A stretch of DNA of 64,000 nucleotides from CAVYBY01 sp963766935 (lineage in GTDB: Bacteria > Actinomycetota > UBA4738 > HRBIN12), in NCBI GenBank assembly GCA_963766935.1, contig CAVYBY010000003.1, forward strand, positions 62,001-126,000. Direction: 5' to 3'. This document shows, piece after piece, positions 24,741 to 35,984 of the stretch (its first letter is position 1; each line of letters opens with the position of its first letter). The notes beneath the pieces were generated by a model. It saw only the letters and a program-made list of their open reading frames with translations. It was not told the origin of the DNA and did not search any database. Position numbers and translations under genes: made by a program.

Positions 24741-25091
24741 TGGAGGTGGCGGGAATCGAACCCGCGTCCTCGAGCGACCGACTGGGGCTTCTCCGGGCGG
24801 AGCCGATGGTGAGATCTCACCTCGGGGCTCCCATCGGCGGAGGACCCCTTGGCCAGCCCCGATGCGATGTCCGTCGACGGCCTCCGGGCGAAACCGTCGT
24901 CGTAAGCCTGCAAACGATGCCCGACCCCCGGCCGCAGGCGGACCGGGGCGGACAGCTACCTAACCGTGGTTAGGCAGCGAGCGCGTATGTGTCGTTGGCG
25001 CTTGTGTTTGTCCGGCGTTTTACGAGACATCCGGGATCTCGGCCCGCTTCCCCCAGACGATGAACGTCCGAGTCGAAGCCAGTACACCCCC
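24741..25091 (-). ncRNA. ssrA: Transfer-messenger RNA (tmRNA, SsrA)
   Basis: 351 nt. The 5' end GGGGGTG (25091-25085) pairs with CACCTCC (24748-24742), including the G3-U70 wobble that marks an alanine acceptor. The T arm GCGGGTTCGATTCCCGC and the 5' GGCTTCGACT...box are textbook. The discriminator is A24741 and CCA is not encoded. The tag frame ends TAA at 24972-24970 and reads KRRTNTSANDTYALAA. The resume codon is probably GTA at 25023, so V may precede K. The YALAA end is the usual proteolysis signal. Pseudoknot-like GC-rich helices follow the tag. Its partner smpB lies upstream on the same strand, with the PLP decarboxylase gene in between. Confidence 0.95.
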
Positions 25092-25108
25092 ATATGCAGT
25101 TTTCGCCC

Positions 25109-26527
25109 TCAAGTATACGGGTGGGCCCGGGCGCCGAGCTCGCGGATCACCTGGACCACCAGGTCGATGTCGGACTCGCTCGAGCGCCAGTGCACGATGG
25201 CCGGGCGGAACGCCACCTTGCCCTCGTAGAGGGTCGTACCGACGTAGACGCGGCCGTCCTCCAGCACCGCGGCGCCGGTCCGGCGGTTCAACTCGTCCAG
25301 CTCCGCGGGGTCGTCGAAGCCCTCCGGGTGGAACCGGAAGCAGACGATGTTCAGCGGCACGTCGGCCAGGCGCTCCAGGTCCGGCGCCGCGTCCACGGCC
25401 GCCGCGAGCCGGGCGGCCAGGTCGAGGTGGCCCTCGACGATCGAGCGGTACCCGCTGCGCCCATAGGCGCGCAGCGTCGCCCACACGGCGAGGCTCCGCG
25501 CCCGGCGCGAGCTCTCCGGACCGAGGATCCCGTACACGTGCTCCATCCCCTCGAACGGCAGGTACGCGGCCGCCAGCGTGAAGACGGGCTGGAGCAACGA
25601 AGGATCCTTGAGGAAGGCGAAGCCGTTTTCGTACGGCACGTTCAGCCACTTGTGCCCGTCGGCGATGACCGAGTCCGCGCGCTCGGCCCCGGCGACGAGG
25701 TGCCGCGTCCGCGGTGAGACCGCCGCGAAGAAACCGAAGGCCCCGTCGACGTGGAACCACGCGTGATATCGCTCGGCGAGGTCGGCCATCGGCTCCAGCG
25801 GGTCGAACTCGCCCGCGTTCACCTCGCCGGCGCTGCCGATCAAGATGCACGGCGCGCCGTGCAGGTCCCGAAGGGCCGCTTCCATGGCTTCGAGGTCGAT
25901 CCGGCCCACCTCGTCCCGGGAGCACCTGCGCACCGACTCGCGCCCGATCCCGAGCATCGCGAGCGCCTTCGTGTCGCTCGGGTGGACGAAGCCGGATGCG
26001 AGCACCGGGACGGCCGGCAGGCCCGAGAGCCCAGCCTGGTCGACGTCGACGCCGTGCTCCAGACCCCACCAGCGCCTCGCGCAGGCCAGGGCGACCGTGT
26101 TCGCCATCGTCGCGCCGGTGGTCAGGATGCCGCCCCACGCCTCGGGGAGCCCGAAGAGGTCGAGCAACCACGCGATGGAGATCGTCTCGAGCTGCGTGGT
26201 GAGCGGGGCTTCCAGCCAGGAGGCGCTGTTCTGGTCGAGCGTCGACGCCAGCCAGTCCGCCCCGAGCGCGGCCGGCGTGACACCGCCCTTGACGAAGTGG
26301 AAGAAGCGCGGCCCGCCGATCGCCCCGTCGGTGTGCGCGGCGATCTCGCGGAGCGCCGCGAGCGCCCCGTCGCCCTCCTCGGGCAGCCGGCCGCCGAACG
26401 TTCGGGCCGACTCCTCCGCGGTCGGCAGGCGCGCCGGTGCGTCCGCCTGAGCCGCGAGGTAGGCCTCGGCCTCCCCGGCCACGAACGCGACGACGTCGGC
26501 GATCTCGTCGGGGCTCGGCTTGGTCAT
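25109..26527 (-). CDS. Pyridoxal-phosphate-dependent decarboxylase (group II amino-acid decarboxylase family)
   Basis: 472 residues. The PLP lysine is in SVIADGHKWLNVPYENG (the S/D-x-H-K-W pattern). WFHVDGAFGFFA gives the PLP-ring Asp/Ala, and GILTTGATMANTVAL is the phosphate-binding loop. The overall layout matches aromatic-L-amino-acid/glutamate-type decarboxylases of the AAT-I fold. ATG 26527 overlaps the smpB stop (ATGA), so it is translated with smpB. The stop (25109) lies only 17 bp before mature tmRNA. The substrate is not identifiable. The gene is a metabolic insertion between two trans-translation genes. Confidence 0.87.
   Translation of the reverse strand: MTKPSPDEIADVVAFVAGEAEAYLAAQADAPARLPTAEESARTFGGRLPEEGDGALAALREIAAHTDGAIGGPRFFHFVKGGVTPAALGADWLASTLDQNSASWLEAPLTTQLETISIAWLLDLFGLPEAWGGILTTGATMANTVALACARRWWGLEHGVDVDQAGLSGLPAVPVLASGFVHPSDTKALAMLGIGRESVRRCSRDEVGRIDLEAMEAALRDLHGAPCILIGSAGEVNAGEFDPLEPMADLAERYHAWFHVDGAFGFFAAVSPRTRHLVAGAERADSVIADGHKWLNVPYENGFAFLKDPSLLQPVFTLAAAYLPFEGMEHVYGILGPESSRRARSLAVWATLRAYGRSGYRSIVEGHLDLAARLAAAVDAAPDLERLADVPLNIVCFRFHPEGFDDPAELDELNRRTGAAVLEDGRVYVGTTLYEGKVAFRPAIVHWRSSESDIDLVVQVIRELGARAHPYT
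25112..25117 (-). promoter_or_regulatory. Candidate ssrA promoter -10 inside the decarboxylase gene
   Basis: TATACT on the minus strand, formed by the last two sense codons (Tyr-Thr) before the stop, 20 nt before the mature tmRNA 5' end. No -35 consensus is visible 17 bp upstream. Confidence 0.4.
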
Positions 26528-26991
26528 CTTCGCCGTCCCGAGGCCCGCTCCATCTCGCGCTTGGCCTCGCGCTCGGCGATGGCGTGCCGCTTCTCGTAGT
26601 CGCGGCGGCCGCGCGCAAGCGCGAGCTCCACCTTCGCGATCCCGTGCGTGAAGTAGACGCGCAGCGGCACGATCGCCAGGCGGTCCTCGTTCTGCTTGCC
26701 GACCAGCCGGTCGATCTCGCGCCGGTGCAGCAGCAGCTTGCGCGGGCGCAGCGGCTCGTGGCGCTTCGTGTCCCCCATCTCGTACGGCGGCACGTGCATC
26801 CCTTCGAGCCACGCCTCGCGCCCGCGGATGCGCGCGTAGGTGTCGGTGAGCGACGCGCGGCCGCCCCGGAGCGATTTCACCTCGTCGCCGGTCAGCACGA
26901 TCCCGGCCTCGAAGTGCTCGAGGATGTCGTAGTCGTGGCGCGCCCGGCGGTTCGACGCGACCGTCTTCTCGCCTTCGGGGTCTTTCGGCAT
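26524..26991 (-). CDS. smpB: SsrA-binding protein SmpB
   Basis: 155 residues, the usual length. Family blocks are NRRARHDYDILEHFEAGIVL, TGDEVKSLRGGRASL, DTYARIRG, HEPLRPRKLLLHRREI and the basic C-terminal tail (KRHAIAEREAKREMERASGRRR), which enters the decoding channel. SmpB binds tmRNA and brings it to stalled ribosomes. The gene lies 7 bp after ftsX and overlaps the decarboxylase start (ATGA). Start ATG 26991. Confidence 0.96.
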   Translation of the reverse strand: MPKDPEGEKTVASNRRARHDYDILEHFEAGIVLTGDEVKSLRGGRASLTDTYARIRGREAWLEGMHVPPYEMGDTKRHEPLRPRKLLLHRREIDRLVGKQNEDRLAIVPLRVYFTHGIAKVELALARGRRDYEKRHAIAEREAKREMERASGRRR

Positions 26992-26998
26992 GGATCCC

Positions 26999-27910
26999 TC
27001 ACACGTCGAGGAACCGGCGCATCCCGACGGTCCCGGCCACGATCGCGACGACCACGGCGGCCAGCGCGATCCACGGCGCGGTCGCGAGGACGTCGGCGTT
27101 GCGGATCACCGGGATCCCCCGGAACTGCCCTCGCAGCCGGTCGAAGAACACGACCTCGACGAAGAAGAGCGCGACGACCGCCGCGGCGGCGCCGATCAAC
27201 GATTCGACGAGCGCCTCGATCAGGAACGGCGTTCGGATCCGCCAGTTGGTCGCGCCGACCAGGCGCATGATGCCGATCTCCTTTCGCCGGGCGAACATGC
27301 CCATCCGAAGGGTGTTGGCGACCAGCAGCACGGCGGCAACGAGCATGATGATCGAGATGAACAGGACGCCGACGGACAACGAGTGGGTGATCGCCACCAG
27401 CCGCTTCAGCACCTGGCGATAGTCGGCCACGTTGAGGATGCCCGGCTCGGCGCAGGTGAGCTTGCCCTGGTCGTCGTTCGCGCAATCCAGCGCCGACGTC
27501 ACCTGATCGAACCCGGTCTTCGGGTCGCGCAGATGCACGCGGAGCGAGGTCGGGATGACCTTCTTGCAGTCCACGTTCTCGCGCAGGGCGGCTTCGTCTT
27601 GGAACAGGAGATTGAACTCCTGGCAGGTCTTGTCGTGGTCCCAGAACACGACGCTCTCCACCGCGTCGAGCCCGACGAGCTTCTGTGTGAGCCGCACGAC
27701 CGTGTCCGGCTTCGGGTCCGTCAGGTACACCGCCACCTCGACGTTGCCGGTCTGCACCTCGATGACCAGACCGACCTCGCGCGCGATCAGCAACGCGAGC
27801 CCGAGGAGGAACAACGCGATGAACGCCGTGGACATCGCGGCGAACGCGACGATGCCGTTCCGCCGGAGCCCGGTCGCGGTCTCGCGAAAGTAGTTGTCGA
27901 TCCGAGGCAT
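26999..27910 (-). CDS. ftsX: Cell-division ABC transporter-like permease FtsX
   Basis: 303 residues with the FtsX layout: one N-terminal helix (IVAFAAMSTAFIALFLLGLALLI), a large extracytoplasmic domain (about residues 45-175, with several Cys: C101, C126 and others) and three C-terminal helices. The RRKEIGIMRLVGATNW motif lies between helices 2 and 3. With FtsE it controls septal peptidoglycan hydrolases through the outer loop. ATG 27910 overlaps the ftsE stop by 1 bp (TGATG). Confidence 0.94.
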   Translation of the reverse strand: MPRIDNYFRETATGLRRNGIVAFAAMSTAFIALFLLGLALLIAREVGLVIEVQTGNVEVAVYLTDPKPDTVVRLTQKLVGLDAVESVVFWDHDKTCQEFNLLFQDEAALRENVDCKKVIPTSLRVHLRDPKTGFDQVTSALDCANDDQGKLTCAEPGILNVADYRQVLKRLVAITHSLSVGVLFISIIMLVAAVLLVANTLRMGMFARRKEIGIMRLVGATNWRIRTPFLIEALVESLIGAAAAVVALFFVEVVFFDRLRGQFRGIPVIRNADVLATAPWIALAAVVVAIVAGTVGMRRFLDV

Positions 27911-28587
27911 CAGCTGTACACGCCGCGGGACTGGTCGCGGACGACCCGGCCCTTGTCCAGCTCGATGACGCGGCGCCTCATCGCGTCGACGATCGCCTGG
28001 TCGTGCGTGGCCATCACGACGGTCGTGCCGATGCGATTCACCTTGTCGAGCAGGCGCATGATGTCGACGGACGTGGTGGGGTCGAGGTTGCCGGTCGGCT
28101 CGTCGGCCAGCAGCACGAGCGGCCGATTGACGCAGGCGCGGGCGATCGAGACACGTTGCTGCTCGCCGCCCGACAGCTCATCCGGATACGCGCCGACCTT
28201 CTCGGCCAGTCCCACGTAGTCGAGGATCTCCGGCACGCGCTTGTCGATGATGTTGCGCGGCTTGCCGATCACCTCCAGGGCGAATGCGACGTTGTCGAAC
28301 ACGGTCTTGTCCTGCAGCAGCTTGAAGTCCTGGAAGACGGTCCCGACGTTGCGGCGCAGGTAGGGCACCTTCCAGGCGGTGACCCGGGCCAGGTGCTTCC
28401 CGGCGACATAGACGGCGCCCTTCGTGGGCTCCTCTTCCTTCAGCAGGAGCCGCATCGTCGTCGATTTCCCCGATCCGGAGGGGCCGACGACGAAGACGAA
28501 TTCGCCCTTCTCGATGTCGATGCTCACGTCTTCGAGCGCCGTGACACCGTTGCGATAGACCTTGGTGACGTCCTGAAGACTGATCAT
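27910..28587 (-). CDS. ftsE: Cell-division ATP-binding protein FtsE
   Basis: 225 residues. Walker A GPSGSGKSTTMR, the Q-loop VFQDFKLLQDKTVFDNVAF (a strongly FtsE-specific stretch), signature LSGGEQQRVSIARA, Walker B VLLADEPTGNLDP and H-loop MATHD. Partner of FtsX at the divisome. It lies 58 bp after prfB in the usual actinobacterial order prfB-ftsE-ftsX-smpB. Confidence 0.95.
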   Translation of the reverse strand: MISLQDVTKVYRNGVTALEDVSIDIEKGEFVFVVGPSGSGKSTTMRLLLKEEEPTKGAVYVAGKHLARVTAWKVPYLRRNVGTVFQDFKLLQDKTVFDNVAFALEVIGKPRNIIDKRVPEILDYVGLAEKVGAYPDELSGGEQQRVSIARACVNRPLVLLADEPTGNLDPTTSVDIMRLLDKVNRIGTTVVMATHDQAIVDAMRRRVIELDKGRVVRDQSRGVYS

Positions 28588-28645
28588 GGCTGGGAAGGCC
28601 TCACCGTACCAGACACCCCCGCCGCGACGAACGAAGCGGGGCCTA

Positions 28646-29765
28646 TCAGTTCTCCGATGCGCCCTCGCCGGCGCGCCGGCGCAACTCGGCCTCGATGAAC
28701 CGGTCGATATCGCCGTCGAGAACCCGCTCGGGATCGCTCTCTTCGACGTTCGTGCGGTGGTCCTTCACCATCCGGTAGGGGGCCAGCACGTACGACCGGA
28801 TCTGCGAGCCGAAGTCGACCGCCTTGCGCTCCCCCCGGATCTCGTCCATGTGCTGGTCCCGCCGCTGGCGCTCGAGCTCGGCGAGTCGCGCCTTGAGGAT
28901 GCCCATCGCGACCGCCCGGTTCTGCAGCTGGGAGCGCTCGTTCTGGCAGGCCACGACGATGCCGGTGGGAAGGTGGGTGATCCGGACGGCCGAGTCGGTG
29001 GTGTTGACGGACTGGCCACCGGGACCCGACGAGCGGAAGACGTCGATCCGAAGGTCCTTCTCCTCGATCTCGAAGTCGTCGGCGTCGGCCTCGTCGAGCG
29101 CGGGGATCACATCGAGGTTCGCAAAGGACGTGTGGCGGCGCTTCTGCCCGTCGAACGGGCTGATCCGGACGAGGCGGTGGACGCCGCGCTCGGCCGAGAC
29201 CATGCCGTAGGCGTTGGGACCGTGGACCTGGAACGTCGCCGACTTGATGCCCGCCTCCTCGCCGTGGTGGACGTCGTCGAGCTCCACGTCGAAGCCCTCC
29301 CGTTCGGCCCACCGCGTGTACATCCGCAGCAGCATCTCGGCCCAATCCTGGGACTCGGTGCCGCCGGCTCCGGCCTGCAGCGTGGCGATCGCGTCGTTCG
29401 CGTCGTACTCGCCGGAGAGCAGCGACGCCAGCTCCAGGCGTTCCAGATCGCGTTCGAGCTCGCCGACCGCGGCAGCGAGCTCCGCCGCCAGATCGCGGTC
29501 GGCCTCGTCGGCCAGCAGCTGGTCCATCGCTTCGGCGTCCTCGAGCCGGCGCTCGAGCCGTTCGTAGCGGTCGATCGCGTCCTTCAGCCGGGCCAGCCGG
29601 CGCGTGACGGAGCGAGCTCGCGTCTGATCGTTCCAGAGCGCGGGGTCGGCGGCCTCCTGCTCGGCCGACGACAGCTTGGCGCGGGTTCCCTCGATGTCAA
29701 AGGAACTCCTTCGCCGCCAGCAGGCGCTCGCGCAGACTCGCGAGGCGCTCGGTGTGGTCGCTCAT
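28646..29765 (-). CDS. prfB: Peptide chain release factor 2, with programmed +1 frameshift
   Basis: Recognises UGA and UAA stop codons. Zero-frame translation from ATG 29765 gives MSDHTERLASLRERLLAAKEFL and meets TGA at 29699. Skipping one T (CTT-T-GAC) continues as DIEGTRAKLSS into the main frame, giving about 372 residues in all. The SPF tripeptide that reads the stop codon (VRISPFDG) and the GGQ hydrolysis motif (SSGPGGQSVNTTDS) are both present. The first 22 codons plus the shift site are the classical autoregulatory arrangement. TAGACT lies 7 nt before the ATG, so the transcript may be leaderless. Confidence 0.95.
29696..29711 (-). promoter_or_regulatory. prfB programmed frameshift site
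   Basis: AAGGAG (29711-29706), then TTC, then CTT-TGA-C (29702-29696). The internal Shine-Dalgarno-like AAGGAG three bases before the slippery CTT and the weak stop context TGAC match the bacterial RF2 autoregulation signal. Confidence 0.92.
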
Positions 29766-29772
29766 CGCGGGG

Positions 29773-29778
29773 AGTCTA
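29773..29778 (-). promoter_or_regulatory. Candidate leaderless -10 element for prfB
   Basis: TAGACT on the minus strand, 7 nt before ATG 29765; no ribosome site in the interval. It lies between the secA stop and prfB. Confidence 0.45.
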
Positions 29779-29809
29779 GCCGCCGGCCCGAGGCCGGCCC
29801 GGGGCCTGC

Positions 29810-32540
<2,731 letters not shown>

Positions 32541-32565
32541 GGGACGGTTCCTTCCGTCGTGCGGT

Positions 32566-32591
32566 GGACCCGGGGTGCGGACCCGGGGTTC
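32566..32591. repeat. 13-bp direct repeat, two copies, upstream of secA
   Basis: GGACCCGGGGTGC at 32566-32578 and GGACCCGGGGTTC at 32579-32591, in the secA leader region. Confidence 0.6.
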
Positions 32592-32660
32592 GGGGACAGG
32601 CGGCTCGTCCGGAACCCCAATTCTACCGGGCTCGCCCGGCTTCCCCGGCCAGCGGATCTC

Positions 32661-34307
32661 TCAGATCGGCTCGGTCAGGGCCCCAAGGCGTTCCACGAGG
32701 CGGGCGTTCTCCGAATAGTCGACGGGGCAAGCGATGATGCTCACCCGGTCCTGTCCGAGCGCCTCCTCGAGCGTGGGCAGCAGCTCGCTCGCGGATTTGA
32801 TCTCGCGGCCCACCGCGCCGAAGCTCTCGGCCAGCCCGACGAAGTCGGGATTGCCGAACGAGACGGCCGCGGACCTGCCCGTCTCGAGCTCCTCCTTCCA
32901 ACGGATCAGCCCGTACCCGCCGTCGACCCACACGAGGATGACGAACGGCACCTGCTCGCGCACGGCCGTCTCGATCTCGGCGACGCTCATCAAGAAGGCG
33001 CCGTCCCCCATCACCGCGAGGACGCGCCGGTCCGGCCGGACGAGCTTTGCCGCGAACGCGCCGGGAAGCGAGAACGCCATCGTGGCCAAGCCGTTCGAGA
33101 TCAGGCACGTCGAGGGCCGGTACGTCGGGTAGAGCCGGGCCATCCACATCTTGGCCGCGCCCGTGTCGCACAGCACGATGTCCTCACGCCCCAGCGCCGC
33201 ACGGACGTCGGCCACGATCCGAGCCGGCGCAAGCGGGAACCGGTCGTCCGCCGCGCCGCGCGCCAGCTCGCCGGCGACGAGGTTCCGCACCGGGGGAATC
33301 TCGCGCCGGTCGCCCGAGGACGGCGACGCGGCGCCGATCGCGTCGAGGGTGTCCCCGATGCTTCCCTGCAGACCCACGGCGAGCGCGTAGTTCTCGTCGA
33401 CCTCGGCCACGGTCCGGTGGACGTGAACGATCCGCTTGTCGCGGCCGGGGTTCCATGCGGCGGGCGAGTACTCGACCAGGTCATAGCCGACTGCCACGAC
33501 CACGTCGGAGCGGTCGAAACCGAAGTTCGCGTAGTCGCGAACCATGAACCCAACCGTGCCGAGAGAGTTCGGATGGTCGTCGGGGAACACGCCTTTTCCG
33601 AGGAACGTCGTCGCGACGGGAAGGTTGAGCCGTTCCGCAAATCTCAGCAGGGCGTCGACGGCCCCGTCGCGGGCCACGCCCGGGCCGGCGAGCACCACGG
33701 GGTGCTCCGCGGCCGCGAGCACGTCGGCGGCCCGGCGAACCTGCGCCGCCGAGGGCGCGGGGTCGACGGGGACGTTGACCGGAAGGGGCGGCGCCTGCGT
33801 CTGGGCCGTCGCGACGTCTTCGGGCACGACCAGGAACGTCGCGCCGGGACGCTCGGTCCTGGCTTGCTTGAACGCCTTGCGGACCATCTCGCAGACGGCG
33901 TCGGGCACGGTGACCATGTCCCCCCATTTCGTGACGGGACGGAACAGGCGCGGCAGATCCACGAACTGATGGGACTCCTTGTAGAGCCGGTTGAGCGCAC
34001 CCTGGGCGGTGATCGCCACGAGCGGGTGCGAGTCCAGCTGGGCGTTGGCGACCCCCAGGAGCAGGTTGATCGCGCCCGGCCCGAGCGTCGCCAGGCACAC
34101 CCCCGGCCGCCCGGTGAGCGCGCCGTAGGTGTCGGCCATGAACGCGGCGCCGCGCTCGTCACGGGTGGTGACGAAGCGGATCGGCGAGTCGGCCAGCGCC
34201 TCGACGAGGGCGATGTTCTCCTCGCCCGGCAGGCCGAAGACGATCTCGACGCCCTCGTTCTGCAGGCATTCGACCAGCGCGCGGGCGACCGTCCGGCGAG
34301 GCGTCAC
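32661..34307 (-). CDS. Thiamine-diphosphate enzyme, acetolactate synthase large-subunit-like
   Basis: 548 residues of the ThDP-dependent (IlvB/AlsS) family. The N-terminal domain has the catalytic Glu in VFGLPGEENIALVEAL, then RDERGAAFMADTYG and GVCLATLGPGAINLLLG. The C-terminal domain has the ThDP motif GDGAFLMSVAEIETA...VDGGYGLI and the preceding SNGLATMAFSLPGA. The GEEN variant is common in stand-alone acetolactate synthases. No regulatory subunit (ilvN) or ilvC is adjacent, so a catabolic or specialised role is possible. GTG 34307 overlaps the DinB-type gene's stop (GTGA). Confidence 0.85.
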   Translation of the reverse strand: MTPRRTVARALVECLQNEGVEIVFGLPGEENIALVEALADSPIRFVTTRDERGAAFMADTYGALTGRPGVCLATLGPGAINLLLGVANAQLDSHPLVAITAQGALNRLYKESHQFVDLPRLFRPVTKWGDMVTVPDAVCEMVRKAFKQARTERPGATFLVVPEDVATAQTQAPPLPVNVPVDPAPSAAQVRRAADVLAAAEHPVVLAGPGVARDGAVDALLRFAERLNLPVATTFLGKGVFPDDHPNSLGTVGFMVRDYANFGFDRSDVVVAVGYDLVEYSPAAWNPGRDKRIVHVHRTVAEVDENYALAVGLQGSIGDTLDAIGAASPSSGDRREIPPVRNLVAGELARGAADDRFPLAPARIVADVRAALGREDIVLCDTGAAKMWMARLYPTYRPSTCLISNGLATMAFSLPGAFAAKLVRPDRRVLAVMGDGAFLMSVAEIETAVREQVPFVILVWVDGGYGLIRWKEELETGRSAAVSFGNPDFVGLAESFGAVGREIKSASELLPTLEEALGQDRVSIIACPVDYSENARLVERLGALTEPI

Positions 34308-35221
34308 GGACCCGCCGCTCCGGGCAGGCTCGCGAGATCGCCCTGCAGAACCTCGAGGTCCTCGGCGCTGGTGACCCGCCCGGCCTCGGCCCGCGCGAGC
34401 TCGACGTACCGCTCGGCGCCGGACGCGTCGCCGGCGACGAGCGACGCCCGAGCGAGCGCTTCGTAGGCCGCACCCCGCAGGAAGGCGCCGAGGCCGTGTT
34501 CCTCGCAGATCGCGAGGCTCCGGCCCGCGTGATGCAGCGCCGGTTCGGCGCGTCCGAGGACCGCGTAGACCCTGGCGCACTGCCATTCCCCGATGGCCAG
34601 ATTCTCCGCATCACCGACCGCGTCCCAGTGGAGCCGTGAGGCATGGGCGGCGTGCAGCATCCGCTCGTCCTGGGCGGCGGAGCGATCCGGCATCTCGAGC
34701 AGCTCCCAGACCTCGTCGAACAGGTTCGCCGCGACCGCCCGCTCCCCCGTCTCGAGGACCTGCCGGGTCAGCTGCGCATGGGCGACGTGCTCGCGAAGGT
34801 GCTCGGTCCCGTGCAGAAGCGCCCACGCGAAGGTGAGCGTCTCGCCGTCACCGGGGTCGACCCGCGTGGCACCCGGTTCGTACGTGCCCACCTCGAGCGC
34901 GGCGCGGATGTCGGACCACATCCGGTCGAAGAAGGACAAAAGATCGTCCGCGCTCCCGGCGGTGAAGCGGAACTCCGAATCCCGGTCGCGCTCGGGCAAC
35001 TCGGCCCCGGTGGCGAAGTTCAGCCACCACCGGGCGCTGTTCAGCGCATGCACGGTGAGCACGGCGATCGAGTTGGTGTCCTCGCCCGCCGGACGCCGGT
35101 CCAAGAGCCCGGGATCGAGACCCGCGACCGTCTCCCGGAGCGCGGCGAGCGACTCGTCGACGAGCTCGCGGGCTGCCCAAAGCGTGGGATCGGACGTGGG
35201 ATCGGACGTGGGATCGGGCAC
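34304..35221 (-). CDS. DinB-fold protein with C-terminal helical repeat region
   Basis: 305 residues. The N-terminal ~150 residues look like a DinB/DUF664-type four-helix metal-binding fold, with His ligands in LTVHALNSARWW and LLHGTEHLREHVAHAQL. The C-terminal half is Ala-rich and helical (ERMLHAAHASRLHWDAVGD, QCARVYAVLGRAEPALHHAGRSL, YEALARASLVAGDASGAERYVELARA), resembling TPR repeats. I know no standard protein with this pairing. The first codons read a 12-bp DNA repeat as PTSDPTSDPT. It is co-translated with the ThDP enzyme downstream. Possible roles: thiol-dependent transferase or adaptor. Function unknown. Confidence 0.7.
   Translation of the reverse strand: MPDPTSDPTSDPTLWAARELVDESLAALRETVAGLDPGLLDRRPAGEDTNSIAVLTVHALNSARWWLNFATGAELPERDRDSEFRFTAGSADDLLSFFDRMWSDIRAALEVGTYEPGATRVDPGDGETLTFAWALLHGTEHLREHVAHAQLTRQVLETGERAVAANLFDEVWELLEMPDRSAAQDERMLHAAHASRLHWDAVGDAENLAIGEWQCARVYAVLGRAEPALHHAGRSLAICEEHGLGAFLRGAAYEALARASLVAGDASGAERYVELARAEAGRVTSAEDLEVLQGDLASLPGAAGP
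35183..35218. repeat. 12-bp tandem repeat, three copies, at the start of the DinB-type gene
   Basis: CGTGGGATCGGA at 35183-35194 and 35195-35206, with a one-base variant at 35207-35218. Read on the minus strand as repeated Ser-Asp-Pro-Thr. Confidence 0.8.
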
Positions 35222-35258
35222 GTCGCGAAGTATAGGAAGGGCCGCCGGCTCTCGGGCG

Positions 35259-35951
35259 TCAGCGGATCTCGATCATCTTCTCGCGCACGGCGTAGACGAC
35301 CGCCTCCATGCGCGAGTGCAGGTGGAGCTTCTCGAGGATGTTGCGGATGTGGTTCTTCACCGTGTTCTCCGAGATGAACAACTTGCCGGCGATGTCCCGG
35401 TTGGCCAGGCCCTGCGCCACCAGCCGCAGGACGTCCATCTCGCGATCGGTGAGCCGCGGCGTCGGCACCTGCGGTTGCGCCTCGGTCGTCTTCGACATGG
35501 AGGCGAACTCGGTGAGGAGCTTCGACGCCATCGACGGGCTGATCCTGGACTGACCCGCCCAGACGCTGCGGATCGCGTCCGCGACCTCGTCGATCGGGAT
35601 CTCCTTCAGCAGGTAGCCGCTGGCGCCCGCCTTGATCGCGTCGTAGAGGTCGGCCTCCTCGTCGCTGATCGTGAGCATCAGGATCTTCACGTGCGGCAGG
35701 AGCTCCTTGATCTGGCCGGCCGCTTCGATGCCCGAGCGCTTCGGCATGCGCACGTCCATCAGCACGACATCCGGCATGATCTCCTGGACCCGCTCGACCG
35801 CCTCCTCGCCGTCGGAGGCCTCGCCGACGAGCTCCATGTCGGGCTCGTGCTGAAGAACCATCTCGAGCCCGCGGCGGAACAACGCGTGGTCGTCGACGAC
35901 CATGACGCGCAGGAGGTCGGAACCACCCTGGGTCGTCTCGCCGGCGCTCAC
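35259..35951 (-). CDS. NarL/FixJ-type response regulator with LuxR-type HTH
   Basis: 230 residues. The receiver domain has acidic VVDDH, phosphoacceptor Asp in VVLMDVRMPKRSGIEA and Lys in GYLLKEIP. After a linker (TEAQPQVPTPR) comes the LuxR-type DNA-binding domain (LTDREMDVLRLVAQGLANRDIAGKLF with ISENTVKNHIRNIL). No histidine kinase gene is adjacent, so its partner and signal are unknown. The ribosome site GAGAGGAG precedes GTG 35951. It is followed across a 37-bp gap by the DinB-type gene and preceded by the hibernation factor gene. Confidence 0.92.
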   Translation of the reverse strand: MSAGETTQGGSDLLRVMVVDDHALFRRGLEMVLQHEPDMELVGEASDGEEAVERVQEIMPDVVLMDVRMPKRSGIEAAGQIKELLPHVKILMLTISDEEADLYDAIKAGASGYLLKEIPIDEVADAIRSVWAGQSRISPSMASKLLTEFASMSKTTEAQPQVPTPRLTDREMDVLRLVAQGLANRDIAGKLFISENTVKNHIRNILEKLHLHSRMEAVVYAVREKMIEIR

Positions 35952-35984
35952 GGGCTCCTCTCGGTCGATGCGGCCGGCCCCCGA

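Noticed and set aside
24741..24780. A stand-alone tRNA gene, from the GGTTCGATTCCCGCC T-arm
   Set aside because: There is no anticodon or D arm at tRNA distance; the partner acceptor strand lies at 25091-25085, which makes it tmRNA.
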